NCBI GenBank assembly: GCA_027334165.1
Contig: DAHWXM010000015.1
Span: 77,832-124,822 of the forward strand
Direction of reading: 5' to 3'
Source of the DNA: Microcaldota archaeon
GTDB taxonomy: Archaea; Micrarchaeota; Micrarchaeia; Micrarchaeales; CABMGC01
DNA length: 46,991 nt
Part shown: piece by piece, positions 9,944 to 18,778 of the stretch
Layout: every line of letters starts with the position of its first letter
Position numbering within the stretch: the first letter of the stretch is position 1
The notes under the pieces: generated by a model
The model's database searches: none
What the model was told of the DNA's origin: nothing
The model's input: the letters and a program-made list of their open reading frames with translations, nothing else
Translations under genes and position numbers: made by a program

Positions 9944-10144
9944 TTACTTCCTGCTGTAATTTATTATATCGTCGATCAGATCAACGTTGCCCACAAGCAT
10001 GCGCCTGCAGCAATATCTCTTGACGTTGAGTTCGTTGAGCACCTTGTCAGAGTCCTCTTTGTCGACGTTTACCCTCTTGTTGAATTCTTCCCACTTGTCG
10101 GCAACTACCTGACCGCAGGAAAAACATCTCACAGGAATCATCAT
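9944..10144 (-). CDS. rpoN: DNA-directed RNA polymerase subunit N
   Basis: MMIPVRCFSCGQVVADKWEEF...VKRYCCRRML: Rpb10 zinc-ribbon signature. Confidence 0.93.
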   Translation of the reverse strand: MMIPVRCFSCGQVVADKWEEFNKRVNVDKEDSDKVLNELNVKRYCCRRMLVGNVDLIDDIINYSRK

Positions 10145-10157
10145 TTCTAACCACCAA

Positions 10158-10706
10158 TCATCTATAGGACTTCTGGAATTTTGCTCTTGCCTTAGGTCCA
10201 AGGAACTTCTTGGGTTCCACTCTCCTATAATCATCAACTAGAATGGTTCTGTCGTAATCCATGTAAAGCTTTCTGAGCGAGTCGCCGCTCGCTGCCTCGG
10301 CGAGCGCTTTTCCTATCGCACTCCTGGCAGCCTGCGCCTGCCCGCTCCTGCCTCCTCCATAAACATTGATTGAGATATCTGAACCACTTGCTATCTCCAT
10401 TGCCTTCTCCGATATCTTTATCGGTTCCATTATGAGCTCCCTCAAGAATTCCGGCCTCATGAACTTTATGTCGCTGCCGTTTATAAGAACCCTGCCGCTG
10501 CCCTGCACCAGCGTCGCGCGCGCTATTGCCTCCTTGCGCTTGCCCTTTGCCATCACTAGCTTCTTCTTCGTCGTGCTCTTACCAACTGCCTTCTTCTTCG
10601 GCGCTGCGCTTTTTCTCGCTCCCGCGCGCTTCTGCGGCGCCTGCTTCGGCTGGTAAAGCGTCTCCAATTCCTTGTCCAGGTTAACGTTCTTGTTCTCTTC
10701 AGCCAT
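10158..10706 (-). CDS. rps9: 30S ribosomal protein S9 with long basic N-terminal extension
   Basis: GKRKEAIARATLVQGSGRVLING...VYGGGRSGQAQAARSAIGKAL...KKFLGPKARAKFQKSYR. Confidence 0.93.
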   Translation of the reverse strand: MAEENKNVNLDKELETLYQPKQAPQKRAGARKSAAPKKKAVGKSTTKKKLVMAKGKRKEAIARATLVQGSGRVLINGSDIKFMRPEFLRELIMEPIKISEKAMEIASGSDISINVYGGGRSGQAQAARSAIGKALAEAASGDSLRKLYMDYDRTILVDDYRRVEPKKFLGPKARAKFQKSYR

Positions 10707-10711
10707 CACTA

Positions 10712-11155
10712 TCATCTATTTAGGTGGTTCTTGTATCCGAGGTCTTCCATGAGTTCGCTCACGGTCATGGCATTCTGGTATAGCTCTTTAGGACTCTTGG
10801 ACTCTACTTTTGAAACATCAGCACTCTTGAATTCCTCTGGTGTGCCTATGTACACCTTGAGCAACTTGTACGCGGCCTTCCCTTTTGGCTTCTTGTACGG
10901 CAGCATGCCCCTTATGCTCCTCTTTACGAACAGGTCCGGTCTCCTTGACCAGTAAGGCGAGTGCTCCGGATTTGCTTTGTCTTTAAGCTCTAAGAGCTGT
11001 TTGTACTTTTCAAAAAGAACTTTCCTGTCACCGCTTATCGATATCTTCTCCGCGTTGAGCAGAACGACGCTCTTTCCATTAAGAAGCTGCTTAGCTACCT
11101 GGCTCCCTACTCTGCCAAGCACCTTGTCGCTTCCGTCTATTATCAAGTCCGCCAT
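10712..11155 (-). CDS. rpl13: 50S ribosomal protein L13
   Basis: IIDGSDKVLGRVGSQVAKQLLNGKSVVLLNAEKISISG...IRGMLPYKKPKGKAAYKLLKVYIGTPEE. Confidence 0.93.
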   Translation of the reverse strand: MADLIIDGSDKVLGRVGSQVAKQLLNGKSVVLLNAEKISISGDRKVLFEKYKQLLELKDKANPEHSPYWSRRPDLFVKRSIRGMLPYKKPKGKAAYKLLKVYIGTPEEFKSADVSKVESKSPKELYQNAMTVSELMEDLGYKNHLNR

Positions 11156-11165
11156 GAAACTGACC

Positions 11166-11519
11166 TTATATTATGATCCTAACATTCTCTTTCTTGCGCA
11201 TCTCCTGCAGCCCTAATATCTTGCCATTCGCCTTCTTTATTTTTTCCTCGGCGTCATGCGAGTATTCGACTGCGGTTATATTTAACTCTTTGCTGAGCTT
11301 TCCTCCTCCGAGGACCTTGCCAGGAACGATGACGTTGTCACCGCTCTGCGCATGCTTCTGAAGCTTGGAGAGATTCACCGCAATCCGGCGTCTCTTTGGC
11401 CTGGAAGCGAGCTTGTATACATAGTCCCACAGTTTTGCGTTCTTCTCGTTCTTTCCTACCTTGCTAAGCTCATCTAGCCATTCCATGACGCCTGTCTTTT
11501 CGATGTTCCTCTTTTGCAT
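11166..11519 (-). CDS. rpl18e: 50S ribosomal protein L18e
   Basis: ASRPKRRRIAVNLSKLQKHAQSGDNVIVPGKVLGGGKLSKELNITAVEYSHDAEEKI. Confidence 0.9.
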   Translation of the reverse strand: MQKRNIEKTGVMEWLDELSKVGKNEKNAKLWDYVYKLASRPKRRRIAVNLSKLQKHAQSGDNVIVPGKVLGGGKLSKELNITAVEYSHDAEEKIKKANGKILGLQEMRKKENVRIII

Positions 11520-11533
11520 ACATTCACCATCCG

Positions 11534-11619
11534 TGCGGGGGGTGAGATTTGAACTCACGCAAGCGATAAGCTACTGACCCCTCAAGCCAGCGCATTTGAC
11601 CATGCTCTGCCACCCCCGC
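11534..11619 (-). tRNA. tRNA-Leu (GAG), type II with long variable arm
   Basis: Acceptor GCGGGGG/CCCCCGC, anticodon arm CTGGC-TTGAGGG-GTCAG, T-arm GTGAG-TTCAAAT-CTCAC, discriminator A. Confidence 0.93.
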
Positions 11620-11633
11620 GCCAGTTAAGTCAG

Positions 11634-12203
11634 TTACTTTTTCAGCTCCTTATGTATTTCTTTTACATTATCACTTATTATACTTAATGCCCTGGCCAGG
11701 ATTTCAGCGGGGGACATCTGGCCAAAGGTCTCTATGTAAAAATCAAATTCCTTGTCTGAGAGCGCCTTGTACGTTACGAGTCCCGGCTGAAACTTCGGAC
11801 TTGTGTTTGCGTCTCTCATGACTGCTTTTCCATCGAGCCTTATGGTCTGACCCAGCGCAAGCTTCATGATTGGTATCTTCCCATTAACGGCCTTTACCTC
11901 CTTGTCATTTGCCTTGAGGTCGCTAGAGTATACAGTAGTTGGTCCCTCCGCACTTAGCGTGAAAAGTATTTCATCCTTCTCGTCATAACCCTTTGGGGTG
12001 GCAAGTGGTATAAGACCTATCCTGTGCGCTATGTACTCATCGAACATGGCCGAAGAGTTCTCGTAGAAAGTGACGCTGTCTATGGCAAACGTGGGTACGC
12101 GGCTTATTGCCGTGCGCCTTATTGCGTTCGCCGTGCTGAAGTTCGCACCGCTAAGCTTGAAGCGTATCAAAGTCGGTGTGTTCTCTATGATGTCTATTTT
12201 CAT
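11634..12203 (-). CDS. rpoD: DNA-directed RNA polymerase subunit D
   Basis: LSGANFSTANAIRRTAISRVPTFAIDSVTFYENSSAMFDEYIAHRIGLIPL; operon context with L18e/L13/S9/rpoN. Confidence 0.93.
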   Translation of the reverse strand: MKIDIIENTPTLIRFKLSGANFSTANAIRRTAISRVPTFAIDSVTFYENSSAMFDEYIAHRIGLIPLATPKGYDEKDEILFTLSAEGPTTVYSSDLKANDKEVKAVNGKIPIMKLALGQTIRLDGKAVMRDANTSPKFQPGLVTYKALSDKEFDFYIETFGQMSPAEILARALSIISDNVKEIHKELKK

Positions 12204-12405
12204 AAGACCAGCTAAAAGTAGCGCTGCAGTACCAATGACACTCTTAAAATATATATCGTAAAGTATTTAAATCTTGTTTAGCCACCACGCTATGTTACGC
12301 TGTGCACCAACTGCCAGTGGCCCTCCCCTAGACTGCCGTTACCGTTGCTCCGTGCATACGAATATAACTCTTGTCTGGCCACTAATTCTGAAGAATGGTG
12401 TACCA

Positions 12406-12993
12406 ATGAATCTCTGGAATGCCTATCTGTCCGAATCCTCAAAAAGCGGCTTTGGATCGGCAAAGCTGTCCCTGAAGACGGGGCACAGATGGCACACATC
12501 GCTCAAAATGGTCGGCGCAGTCTCCGCGGAGCTGGCTCAGAACGCAGTCATGAGGTGCAGATACGCTGACGATAAGAGGTACGTGCTGGCAAAGGACATC
12601 TCATTCGATCTTCTCATCTCTATATACGATGTTGATACCAAGAACGCGTTGATTTTGCGCCCCACTTCCTTGCTCCTTCTGGAAGAGGTTTCCCGGCTAA
12701 CCAAGTACGTACACGACGCACGAATGTCGAACATCGAGGTCAGGCTCATAGGCCTGCAGAATTGGCGCGTCGAGGTTGCCCGAAGCCTGCCTGAGCTGTC
12801 AAAGATACCTGGGGCAAAACTTGCGGAGGTTGACCTGTTTGGCAATGAGCTTCGGCACATAGCGATAGATCTCAAGACTGGCGAGAGCTACGATCTTCTC
12901 CTGAATAACAAGATATGCACTCCGGCAGAACTGATAAACCAGACGAGCATGGGGGATTATAAGCTCCACGAGTCAAAGCTCAACTTCGTATAG
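12406..12993 (+). CDS. Hypothetical protein
   Basis: Open frame from ATG (MNLWNAYLSESSKSG...) to stop in an otherwise uncovered interval; overlaps thpR 3' end by about 21 nt. Confidence 0.5.
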   Translation: MNLWNAYLSESSKSGFGSAKLSLKTGHRWHTSLKMVGAVSAELAQNAVMRCRYADDKRYVLAKDISFDLLISIYDVDTKNALILRPTSLLLLEEVSRLTKYVHDARMSNIEVRLIGLQNWRVEVARSLPELSKIPGAKLAEVDLFGNELRHIAIDLKTGESYDLLLNNKICTPAELINQTSMGDYKLHESKLNFV

Positions 12994-13494
12994 CTTCTCG
13001 TAAATCGGCCCCGATCCTGTAAGTGTGCTTTTGATCAGCGCCACCCTCGTGACATTCATCCCTCCAAAATCCATATCCGCATATTTTTCGGCTATCCCGC
13101 GTATGCGTCGCACATCGGCACCGGGTTTTACTCTTGCTATGGTCAGATGCGGGCTGAACTTCTCATCCTCGATGCCCACCAGTCCCATCAGTCGTGCATT
13201 CATGCCTGTGATCTCCGCGGCCCCGTCGATAACGTTTGCATACACTACGCGTATCCTTGTCGGAGTAAAGAATCCAATGCCAGAAATGCGCAGCCCAAAC
13301 CTTTTCTGTCCATGCGCGGCCTCCCAAAGGGCCTTCTTTGCAGTCTCAAGGTCTACATCACCCAGAAACGCCACGGTCATATGCATCGCATCTCTTTTCA
13401 CCGTGGTGACCCTGCCAATGTCAAATTCTCTTGCGACTTCAATCAGTGCGTCCTTTATCCCGTCAGAAATCTCTATTGCCGCAAATAGCCTCAT
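12973..13494 (-). CDS. thpR: RNA 2',3'-cyclic phosphodiesterase (2H/LigT family)
   Basis: MRLFAAIEISDGIKDAL; two HxT motifs HMTVAFLGDVD and HLTIARVK. Confidence 0.88.
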   Translation of the reverse strand: MRLFAAIEISDGIKDALIEVAREFDIGRVTTVKRDAMHMTVAFLGDVDLETAKKALWEAAHGQKRFGLRISGIGFFTPTRIRVVYANVIDGAAEITGMNARLMGLVGIEDEKFSPHLTIARVKPGADVRRIRGIAEKYADMDFGGMNVTRVALIKSTLTGSGPIYEKLYEVEL

Positions 13495-13518
13495 TCTTCC
13501 CACATCGAATCAAGCATG

Positions 13519-14400
13519 CTACGGGGCATAGTAATTGCTGCTCCACGTCCCCGAATACGAAATCTCCGACGTCACACTTCCATGCGAATTGCCGGAGTAG
13601 TCGCGCGTGTTTCCATTGAGTGGATACCAACCTATTAGGTTATCCAGCATTATCGGGGCCCCACCTATCCCCTCTTGATAAATTGTCTGTACCTCATTGG
13701 CTGTGAGGGACGTGTTGTACACCTGCACATTCGACACGCCTCCAACCAGATTCGAGCCGTCCTTGCCTTTTCCTATGTACATGTATCCCGTGCTTATTAT
13801 ATTGGAAGGCACGCCACCGCTGCCTCTGTACAACTGTCCATCTACTCCACCGTAAACTGTCTGCCCGGTCGAATTGCTGGTAAGTGCTGCAAAGTACCAT
13901 GTTCCCTTCGAAGTGCCTCCTGGAACAGGAGAGCACACCTGGCTGCACCATGGGTCGCTTTCTATTGTTGGATTTCCACAGTCAACTCCGAGCCTGAAGC
14001 TGAAGTAGTTGCCTCCCCCACACGCCGTGTTGTTGCTCCCGTACGCTAGCAGCATTATGTCTGGATTATTATTGTAGTAGAACCACATTGTTACGGTGAC
14101 GGGGTTCGCGCCCTTCGGAAGGTCCGACATGTTTATCCTAACGTAAGAATTTCCGTTGAGCTGCGCAACGTATCTTGGCAGTTCCCCATTGCACGTGCCT
14201 TGCAGAGATAAGTACGCTGTTGTGCCCGCCCCATACGGCCTGTTAACCGTGCACGATCCTGGCTGCGCCTTCGGCGCGAAGTTCGATGGGTTGAAAACCC
14301 CCAGTGCGTAAAGCATTCCAAGGACAACAACGATGGCGAGTATGGCCCATCCGTAAGTAATGAGATACTCCATCGCCGACTGAAGTTTGCTCGTTCGCAT
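13519..14400 (-). CDS. Class III signal peptide + LamG/ConA-like surface protein (copy 1)
   Basis: MRTSKLQSAMEYLITYGWAILAIVVVLGMLYALGVFNPSNFAPKAQPGSC...EGIGGAPIMLDNLIGWYPLNGNTRDYSGNSHG. Confidence 0.8.
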   Translation of the reverse strand: MRTSKLQSAMEYLITYGWAILAIVVVLGMLYALGVFNPSNFAPKAQPGSCTVNRPYGAGTTAYLSLQGTCNGELPRYVAQLNGNSYVRINMSDLPKGANPVTVTMWFYYNNNPDIMLLAYGSNNTACGGGNYFSFRLGVDCGNPTIESDPWCSQVCSPVPGGTSKGTWYFAALTSNSTGQTVYGGVDGQLYRGSGGVPSNIISTGYMYIGKGKDGSNLVGGVSNVQVYNTSLTANEVQTIYQEGIGGAPIMLDNLIGWYPLNGNTRDYSGNSHGSVTSEISYSGTWSSNYYAP

Positions 14401-14428
14401 ACTCTTCTTCCTCACACTGCTTTTATAT

Positions 14429-15307
14429 TCATGGCGGTGCATAGCTCCCTGTCCAGGATCCCGCATACTCCACGTTGGCCGGCATTCCGCCGTTGTTGTT
14501 TCCTGAATAGTCATTAGCATTGCCATTCAGCGGATACCACGCTATCAGGTTTTGCAATCGTATCGGTGCACCCCCAATGCCTTCGCTGTAAATATCATGT
14601 ATCTCGCTTGCCGACAGAGATGCATTGTACTCCTGGACATTTGCAAGGTCCGCTATTAATCCCTGCCCGTTGCACGTGCCCCCGATTTTTCCTAGGCATC
14701 CGAAGAATGCGGGGTACACAACGTTCGCAGCGCTGCTTATCCTTATGCCATTCAAGTATATGGAAAGGGAATTCGAGCTGTTCCACCGGGCCACCACGTT
14801 GTAAAATGTCGTTGGAGAAAATGGGTTCACTTTCACGTTTGTGTTGTACTGCACATCGGCGTCACTAAACACCCTAAAATAAAAGATCACGCTGCCGCTT
14901 CCACCCCCTGTGGCTATGAGATCGAAGTCGTTTGCAGCACCGTCGTTGCCCATCGACCAGATGAACTGCCTCCCCGATCCGGTTCCTTCGTACCACACGC
15001 TTATTGTGCCATTGGTCGGGTTCATGCCGCTATTGTTTATGTCAGAGATGGAGGAGCGGCCGCTAAAATTTGCAACGTATTGCGGCAATTCCCCTCCACA
15101 CTCCCCTTCAAGATTTAAGTCGTAGCTTGTTCCGGGGCCGTTCGGCCTTAGCACCTGGCACGATCCTGGCTGCGCCTTCGGCGCGAAGTTCGATGGGTTG
15201 AATATGCCGAGCGAGTACAGCACTCCGAGGACGACAGCGATGACCAGTATGGCCCAACCGTACGTCATCAGGTATTCCATTGCGGATTGGAGCTTTTGTC
15301 GTCGCAT
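14429..15307 (-). CDS. Class III signal peptide + LamG/ConA-like surface protein (copy 2)
   Basis: MRRQKLQSAMEYLMTYGWAILVIAVVLGVLYSLGIFNPSNFAPKAQPGSC...EGIGGAPIRLQNLIAWYPLNGNANDYSGNNNGG. Confidence 0.8.
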   Translation of the reverse strand: MRRQKLQSAMEYLMTYGWAILVIAVVLGVLYSLGIFNPSNFAPKAQPGSCQVLRPNGPGTSYDLNLEGECGGELPQYVANFSGRSSISDINNSGMNPTNGTISVWYEGTGSGRQFIWSMGNDGAANDFDLIATGGGSGSVIFYFRVFSDADVQYNTNVKVNPFSPTTFYNVVARWNSSNSLSIYLNGIRISSAANVVYPAFFGCLGKIGGTCNGQGLIADLANVQEYNASLSASEIHDIYSEGIGGAPIRLQNLIAWYPLNGNANDYSGNNNGGMPANVEYAGSWTGSYAPP

Positions 15308-15314
15308 AGTGCCA

Positions 15315-16481
15315 TCACGTATGCTCTTGTCCCACTTCGTGCGCGCCGCCGCTATCGCCGTCTCTCCTTACCGCCCTGGCCATCCTAGTCAGGTAATACG
15401 CGAGAACGAGAAGAATCACCACGGCTGCACCAGTAAGGAACGGATCTTGCGTTAAAGCCGTTTTTGCGGCCCCAGCCCCGCTAACGTTCACCTCCAACCC
15501 ATAGTATTGAGAGAAGCCATTCGAGTCGCCGACTTTCACAGAGATGTTGTATGTATTCGAATATGTCAAGGTGCAAGCCACCCTGCTTCCATTCGGCACA
15601 CATTGGCTAGGCAGCCCATTCCAAGAGTACGTGTAATTCCCGCTGCCCCCTGCCACACCCAATGTCACATCAATGGATCTGCCATCGGAAACGTTCGCAA
15701 GCGAAATCCTCGGGTGCAACGCTATCGGGTTTACGTCTTCCGCTTCTGCCCGCAGGTACTCCGGAAGCACGCCAAGCGTGTTATTCGTATCCCTGTTTGT
15801 TATGAACACGTATCCTACGCCAGACCTTCCCGCGCGGTCTATTATGCTTTGCATGGCCGTAACGTTGGGAACATTGTACACTATCATACTGAAATGGCTC
15901 GGCGTGTACCCCCGCGTCCAATTGTCCATGCCGAAGTACTTTGTGTAAACCGAATAATTGTTCTCGAAGATATTTATAACGTCTGAGATCCCTCCATAGC
16001 AGGATTCTACAGATGTTCCGGGATCCATCATCACCACGCTGCCCGGGTACTTGCCCTTGATATAATTGTAGAGAGCCGTGTAGTATGCCGTGTTAGAGGC
16101 ATTGCATATACTGGGGACCATATCAAGAAAGATGCCGTCTATTTTATACCACGAATAGTACTTTGAAATCTCATTTTCAGCATCCAGCAGCGGCATAGTC
16201 CCGTCATTGTAGTACGTAGGTACGTATCCAAGTACCGTCACGTTGCGCTGCCTTAGCATAGCTATGTACACCGCGTAATTACGGTCGCTCACATTCCCTG
16301 GGCCGCTCTCCGGGTTTGCTATCACGAGGCCTACTCCGGGGGTGTAGTTCGCTACTACACTCCAACTCTGGTTTGGGTAGATATAAAGAGGTATAAAGAC
16401 GCGCTCCACGCTTCCGGCGCCATAATCCTGCCCCGCAATCACGAGCAGCAGAAGTGCGATAACCGCCACTCTATGGTCCAT
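15315..16481 (-). CDS. Secreted spherulin-4/GH135-like protein with Ig/PKD-like domain and C-terminal TM anchor
   Basis: FIPLYIYPNQSWSVVANYTPGVGLVIANPESGPGNVSDRNYAVYIAMLRQRNVTVLGYVPTYY...IDGIFLDMVPS; signal peptide; C-terminal hydrophobic helix then basic tail. Confidence 0.75.
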   Translation of the reverse strand: MDHRVAVIALLLLVIAGQDYGAGSVERVFIPLYIYPNQSWSVVANYTPGVGLVIANPESGPGNVSDRNYAVYIAMLRQRNVTVLGYVPTYYNDGTMPLLDAENEISKYYSWYKIDGIFLDMVPSICNASNTAYYTALYNYIKGKYPGSVVMMDPGTSVESCYGGISDVINIFENNYSVYTKYFGMDNWTRGYTPSHFSMIVYNVPNVTAMQSIIDRAGRSGVGYVFITNRDTNNTLGVLPEYLRAEAEDVNPIALHPRISLANVSDGRSIDVTLGVAGGSGNYTYSWNGLPSQCVPNGSRVACTLTYSNTYNISVKVGDSNGFSQYYGLEVNVSGAGAAKTALTQDPFLTGAAVVILLVLAYYLTRMARAVRRDGDSGGAHEVGQEHT

Positions 16482-16581
16482 GCTCACACGCGTATAAAAT
16501 GCGCAACAATGTTTTTATGCGTGTGCACAACCACATACGGGCACCGCTCACGCTAACTCTGAAAAAGCAATAGCGCTGCGA

Positions 16582-18774
16582 TCAATCGAGGAACTGTTCC
16601 GGCCCCGGCGGGTTCTCCGGCTGGCCCTTCCTTTTCCGTATCTCGCGCACGACCTTGTCCTGGAGTTCCCTGTTGAGCTTCTCATAGCCTGCATACTCCG
16701 GGTACCAGATTGCCTTGCCCTGGGTTATGCCCCTGAGCTCGTTGGAGAAGCCCTTTATGACCTCCGCAACAGGCATCTTGGCTATTATCGTCACGTTCTC
16801 ATTCTCCTGCTGTATGTCAATAACCTGGCCGCGCTTGCCCTGCACGAATGATATCACATCCGATAGGTACTCCTGGCCAATGTTGATTGTGAATTTCTGC
16901 TTCGGTTCCATGAGAACCACCCCTGCCATGAGCATGCCAGCATATATCGGCCTTCTCATCGCAGGTATTATCTGCGCCGGACCCCTGTGAACAGGATCCT
17001 CGTGTATCGTTGCATCTAGTATCGAAACTTTTATTCCGGAACACTTCTCCCTCGCAAGAGGCCCGTCTCTGACCGCCTCCTCGAATCCCTCTATGAGAAG
17101 TTCCATGACCTCGTTTAGGTACTGGACTCCCTTCGTCGCATCTATGAGCACGCTTCTGGTGCACACGTCAACGAGTCCTCTGGCCTCCTCCCTGGTAAGT
17201 CCCGCTTCTATAAGCGTATCCACGTACTGCTTGCCTTTCGGCTTGCCCTCCTTGAGCGTACCTGTCTCTATGAGGTCTACGACCTTTTCACTGAGCGGCT
17301 CGACGCTTATGTAGAACCTGGAGTGCCTGTTCGGGGATTTGCCCTCCACCTTATCCACTTTCCTCTCTATCGTCTCCCTGTAAACCACTATGGGCTCGCT
17401 GGTTATGATCGGCACCTTGAATTCGTCACGTATCTTCTGCTCGATGACCTCCAGGTGGAGTTCTCCCATTCCGCTCACCAAGTGCTCTCCGGTCTCCTGA
17501 TTGAGTTCGACAACAATTGTCTGGTCTCCCTTTGAGAGCTCACGCAGCGCTTCTATGAGCTTCGTCATATCGCGCGTGTCTTTGGCTTCTATGGCTTTAG
17601 TAACCACCGGTTGTGAGTAGTGCTTGATCTGCTCGAACGGCTCTATGTTTTCCTGGCTTATAGTGTCCCCTATGGAAACATTCTTGAGGCCCACGAATGC
17701 CGCTATGTTGCCAGCAGGTATCTCTTCTATTATAACCTTGTCAGGGCCCATGTATATGCTGACCTGCTGCACCTTCTGCATATCCGGCATGCCAGTTGCA
17801 TATACGTCAACGCCTTTTTTGATCGTACCCGAGAACACGCGGCCTATGGCCACCTCCCCGCTGTGTTGATCATAGTTAATTCCGAATATTATCATATTGA
17901 GCGGTGCCTTCTGATCGACATTCATCATGGCAACTCCATTGGGGCTGTTCAGATCTCCGTGCCACAGGTACGGTATCCTGTACCGCTGCGCAACCTTGGG
18001 GTCAGGCATGTGCTCTATTATCATAGATAGCACTGCCTCGTCTATCGGCGCAACCTCCTGCAGTTTCGCTTCGTCGTTCTTGGCCGTGAGTTCGAATATG
18101 TCCTTGAATGTCACATTGTACCTCTCCGTTATCCTCTTCGAGATGGCCCACTTCTTGTAAGCCGAACCGAAGCACACGCTGCCGTTCTCCACGCTTACCG
18201 TCCAGTTCTTCGCCATCTCCTCCGGCGCGAACCTCACGATGAGCTTGTTTATGTCATTTATAAGTTTGAGCAGTCTCTCGAACGTCTGCTCTGGCGTGAG
18301 CTTAAGCTCATTGAGCAGTCTGTCAGTCTTGTTAACAAATAGCACCGGTTTGGCCCGCTCCTGCAGTGCCTGCCTGAGCACGGTCTCTGTCTGCGGCATT
18401 ATCCCTTCCACCGGGTCTACAACCAGCACGACTCCGTCAACGGCACGCATGGATCGCGTGACGTGTCCTCCGAAGTCAACGTGGCCAGGCGTGTCTATAA
18501 GGTTTATTATGTAGTCCTTTCCCTTGTAACCGAAGCCCAGTGATATGTTGGCAGACTTAATCGTCATCCTTCTTTCCTTCTCTATGGCTTCATAGTTTGT
18601 ATAGAGTGCCTCTCCTGCGACTCCCTTGGATATGATTCCTGCTCTGGCGAGGAGGGAGTCAGTGAGTGTTGTCTTTCCGTGGTGAACGTGCGCTATTATG
18701 GCGACGTTTCTTATCTGCTCTATGTTGCCCATGATCTTGGCCGCTTCCTCCGCGGCAAATTCTTTCCTTACCAT
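16582..18774 (-). CDS. fusA: Translation elongation factor aEF-2
   Basis: IRNVAIIAHVHHGKTTLTDSLLARAG...DTPGHVDFGGHVTRSMRAVDGVV...DPVHRGPAQIIPAMRR with the diphthamide-site His. Confidence 0.97.
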   Translation of the reverse strand: MVRKEFAAEEAAKIMGNIEQIRNVAIIAHVHHGKTTLTDSLLARAGIISKGVAGEALYTNYEAIEKERRMTIKSANISLGFGYKGKDYIINLIDTPGHVDFGGHVTRSMRAVDGVVLVVDPVEGIMPQTETVLRQALQERAKPVLFVNKTDRLLNELKLTPEQTFERLLKLINDINKLIVRFAPEEMAKNWTVSVENGSVCFGSAYKKWAISKRITERYNVTFKDIFELTAKNDEAKLQEVAPIDEAVLSMIIEHMPDPKVAQRYRIPYLWHGDLNSPNGVAMMNVDQKAPLNMIIFGINYDQHSGEVAIGRVFSGTIKKGVDVYATGMPDMQKVQQVSIYMGPDKVIIEEIPAGNIAAFVGLKNVSIGDTISQENIEPFEQIKHYSQPVVTKAIEAKDTRDMTKLIEALRELSKGDQTIVVELNQETGEHLVSGMGELHLEVIEQKIRDEFKVPIITSEPIVVYRETIERKVDKVEGKSPNRHSRFYISVEPLSEKVVDLIETGTLKEGKPKGKQYVDTLIEAGLTREEARGLVDVCTRSVLIDATKGVQYLNEVMELLIEGFEEAVRDGPLAREKCSGIKVSILDATIHEDPVHRGPAQIIPAMRRPIYAGMLMAGVVLMEPKQKFTINIGQEYLSDVISFVQGKRGQVIDIQQENENVTIIAKMPVAEVIKGFSNELRGITQGKAIWYPEYAGYEKLNRELQDKVVREIRKRKGQPENPPGPEQFLD

Positions 18775-18778
18775 AAAA

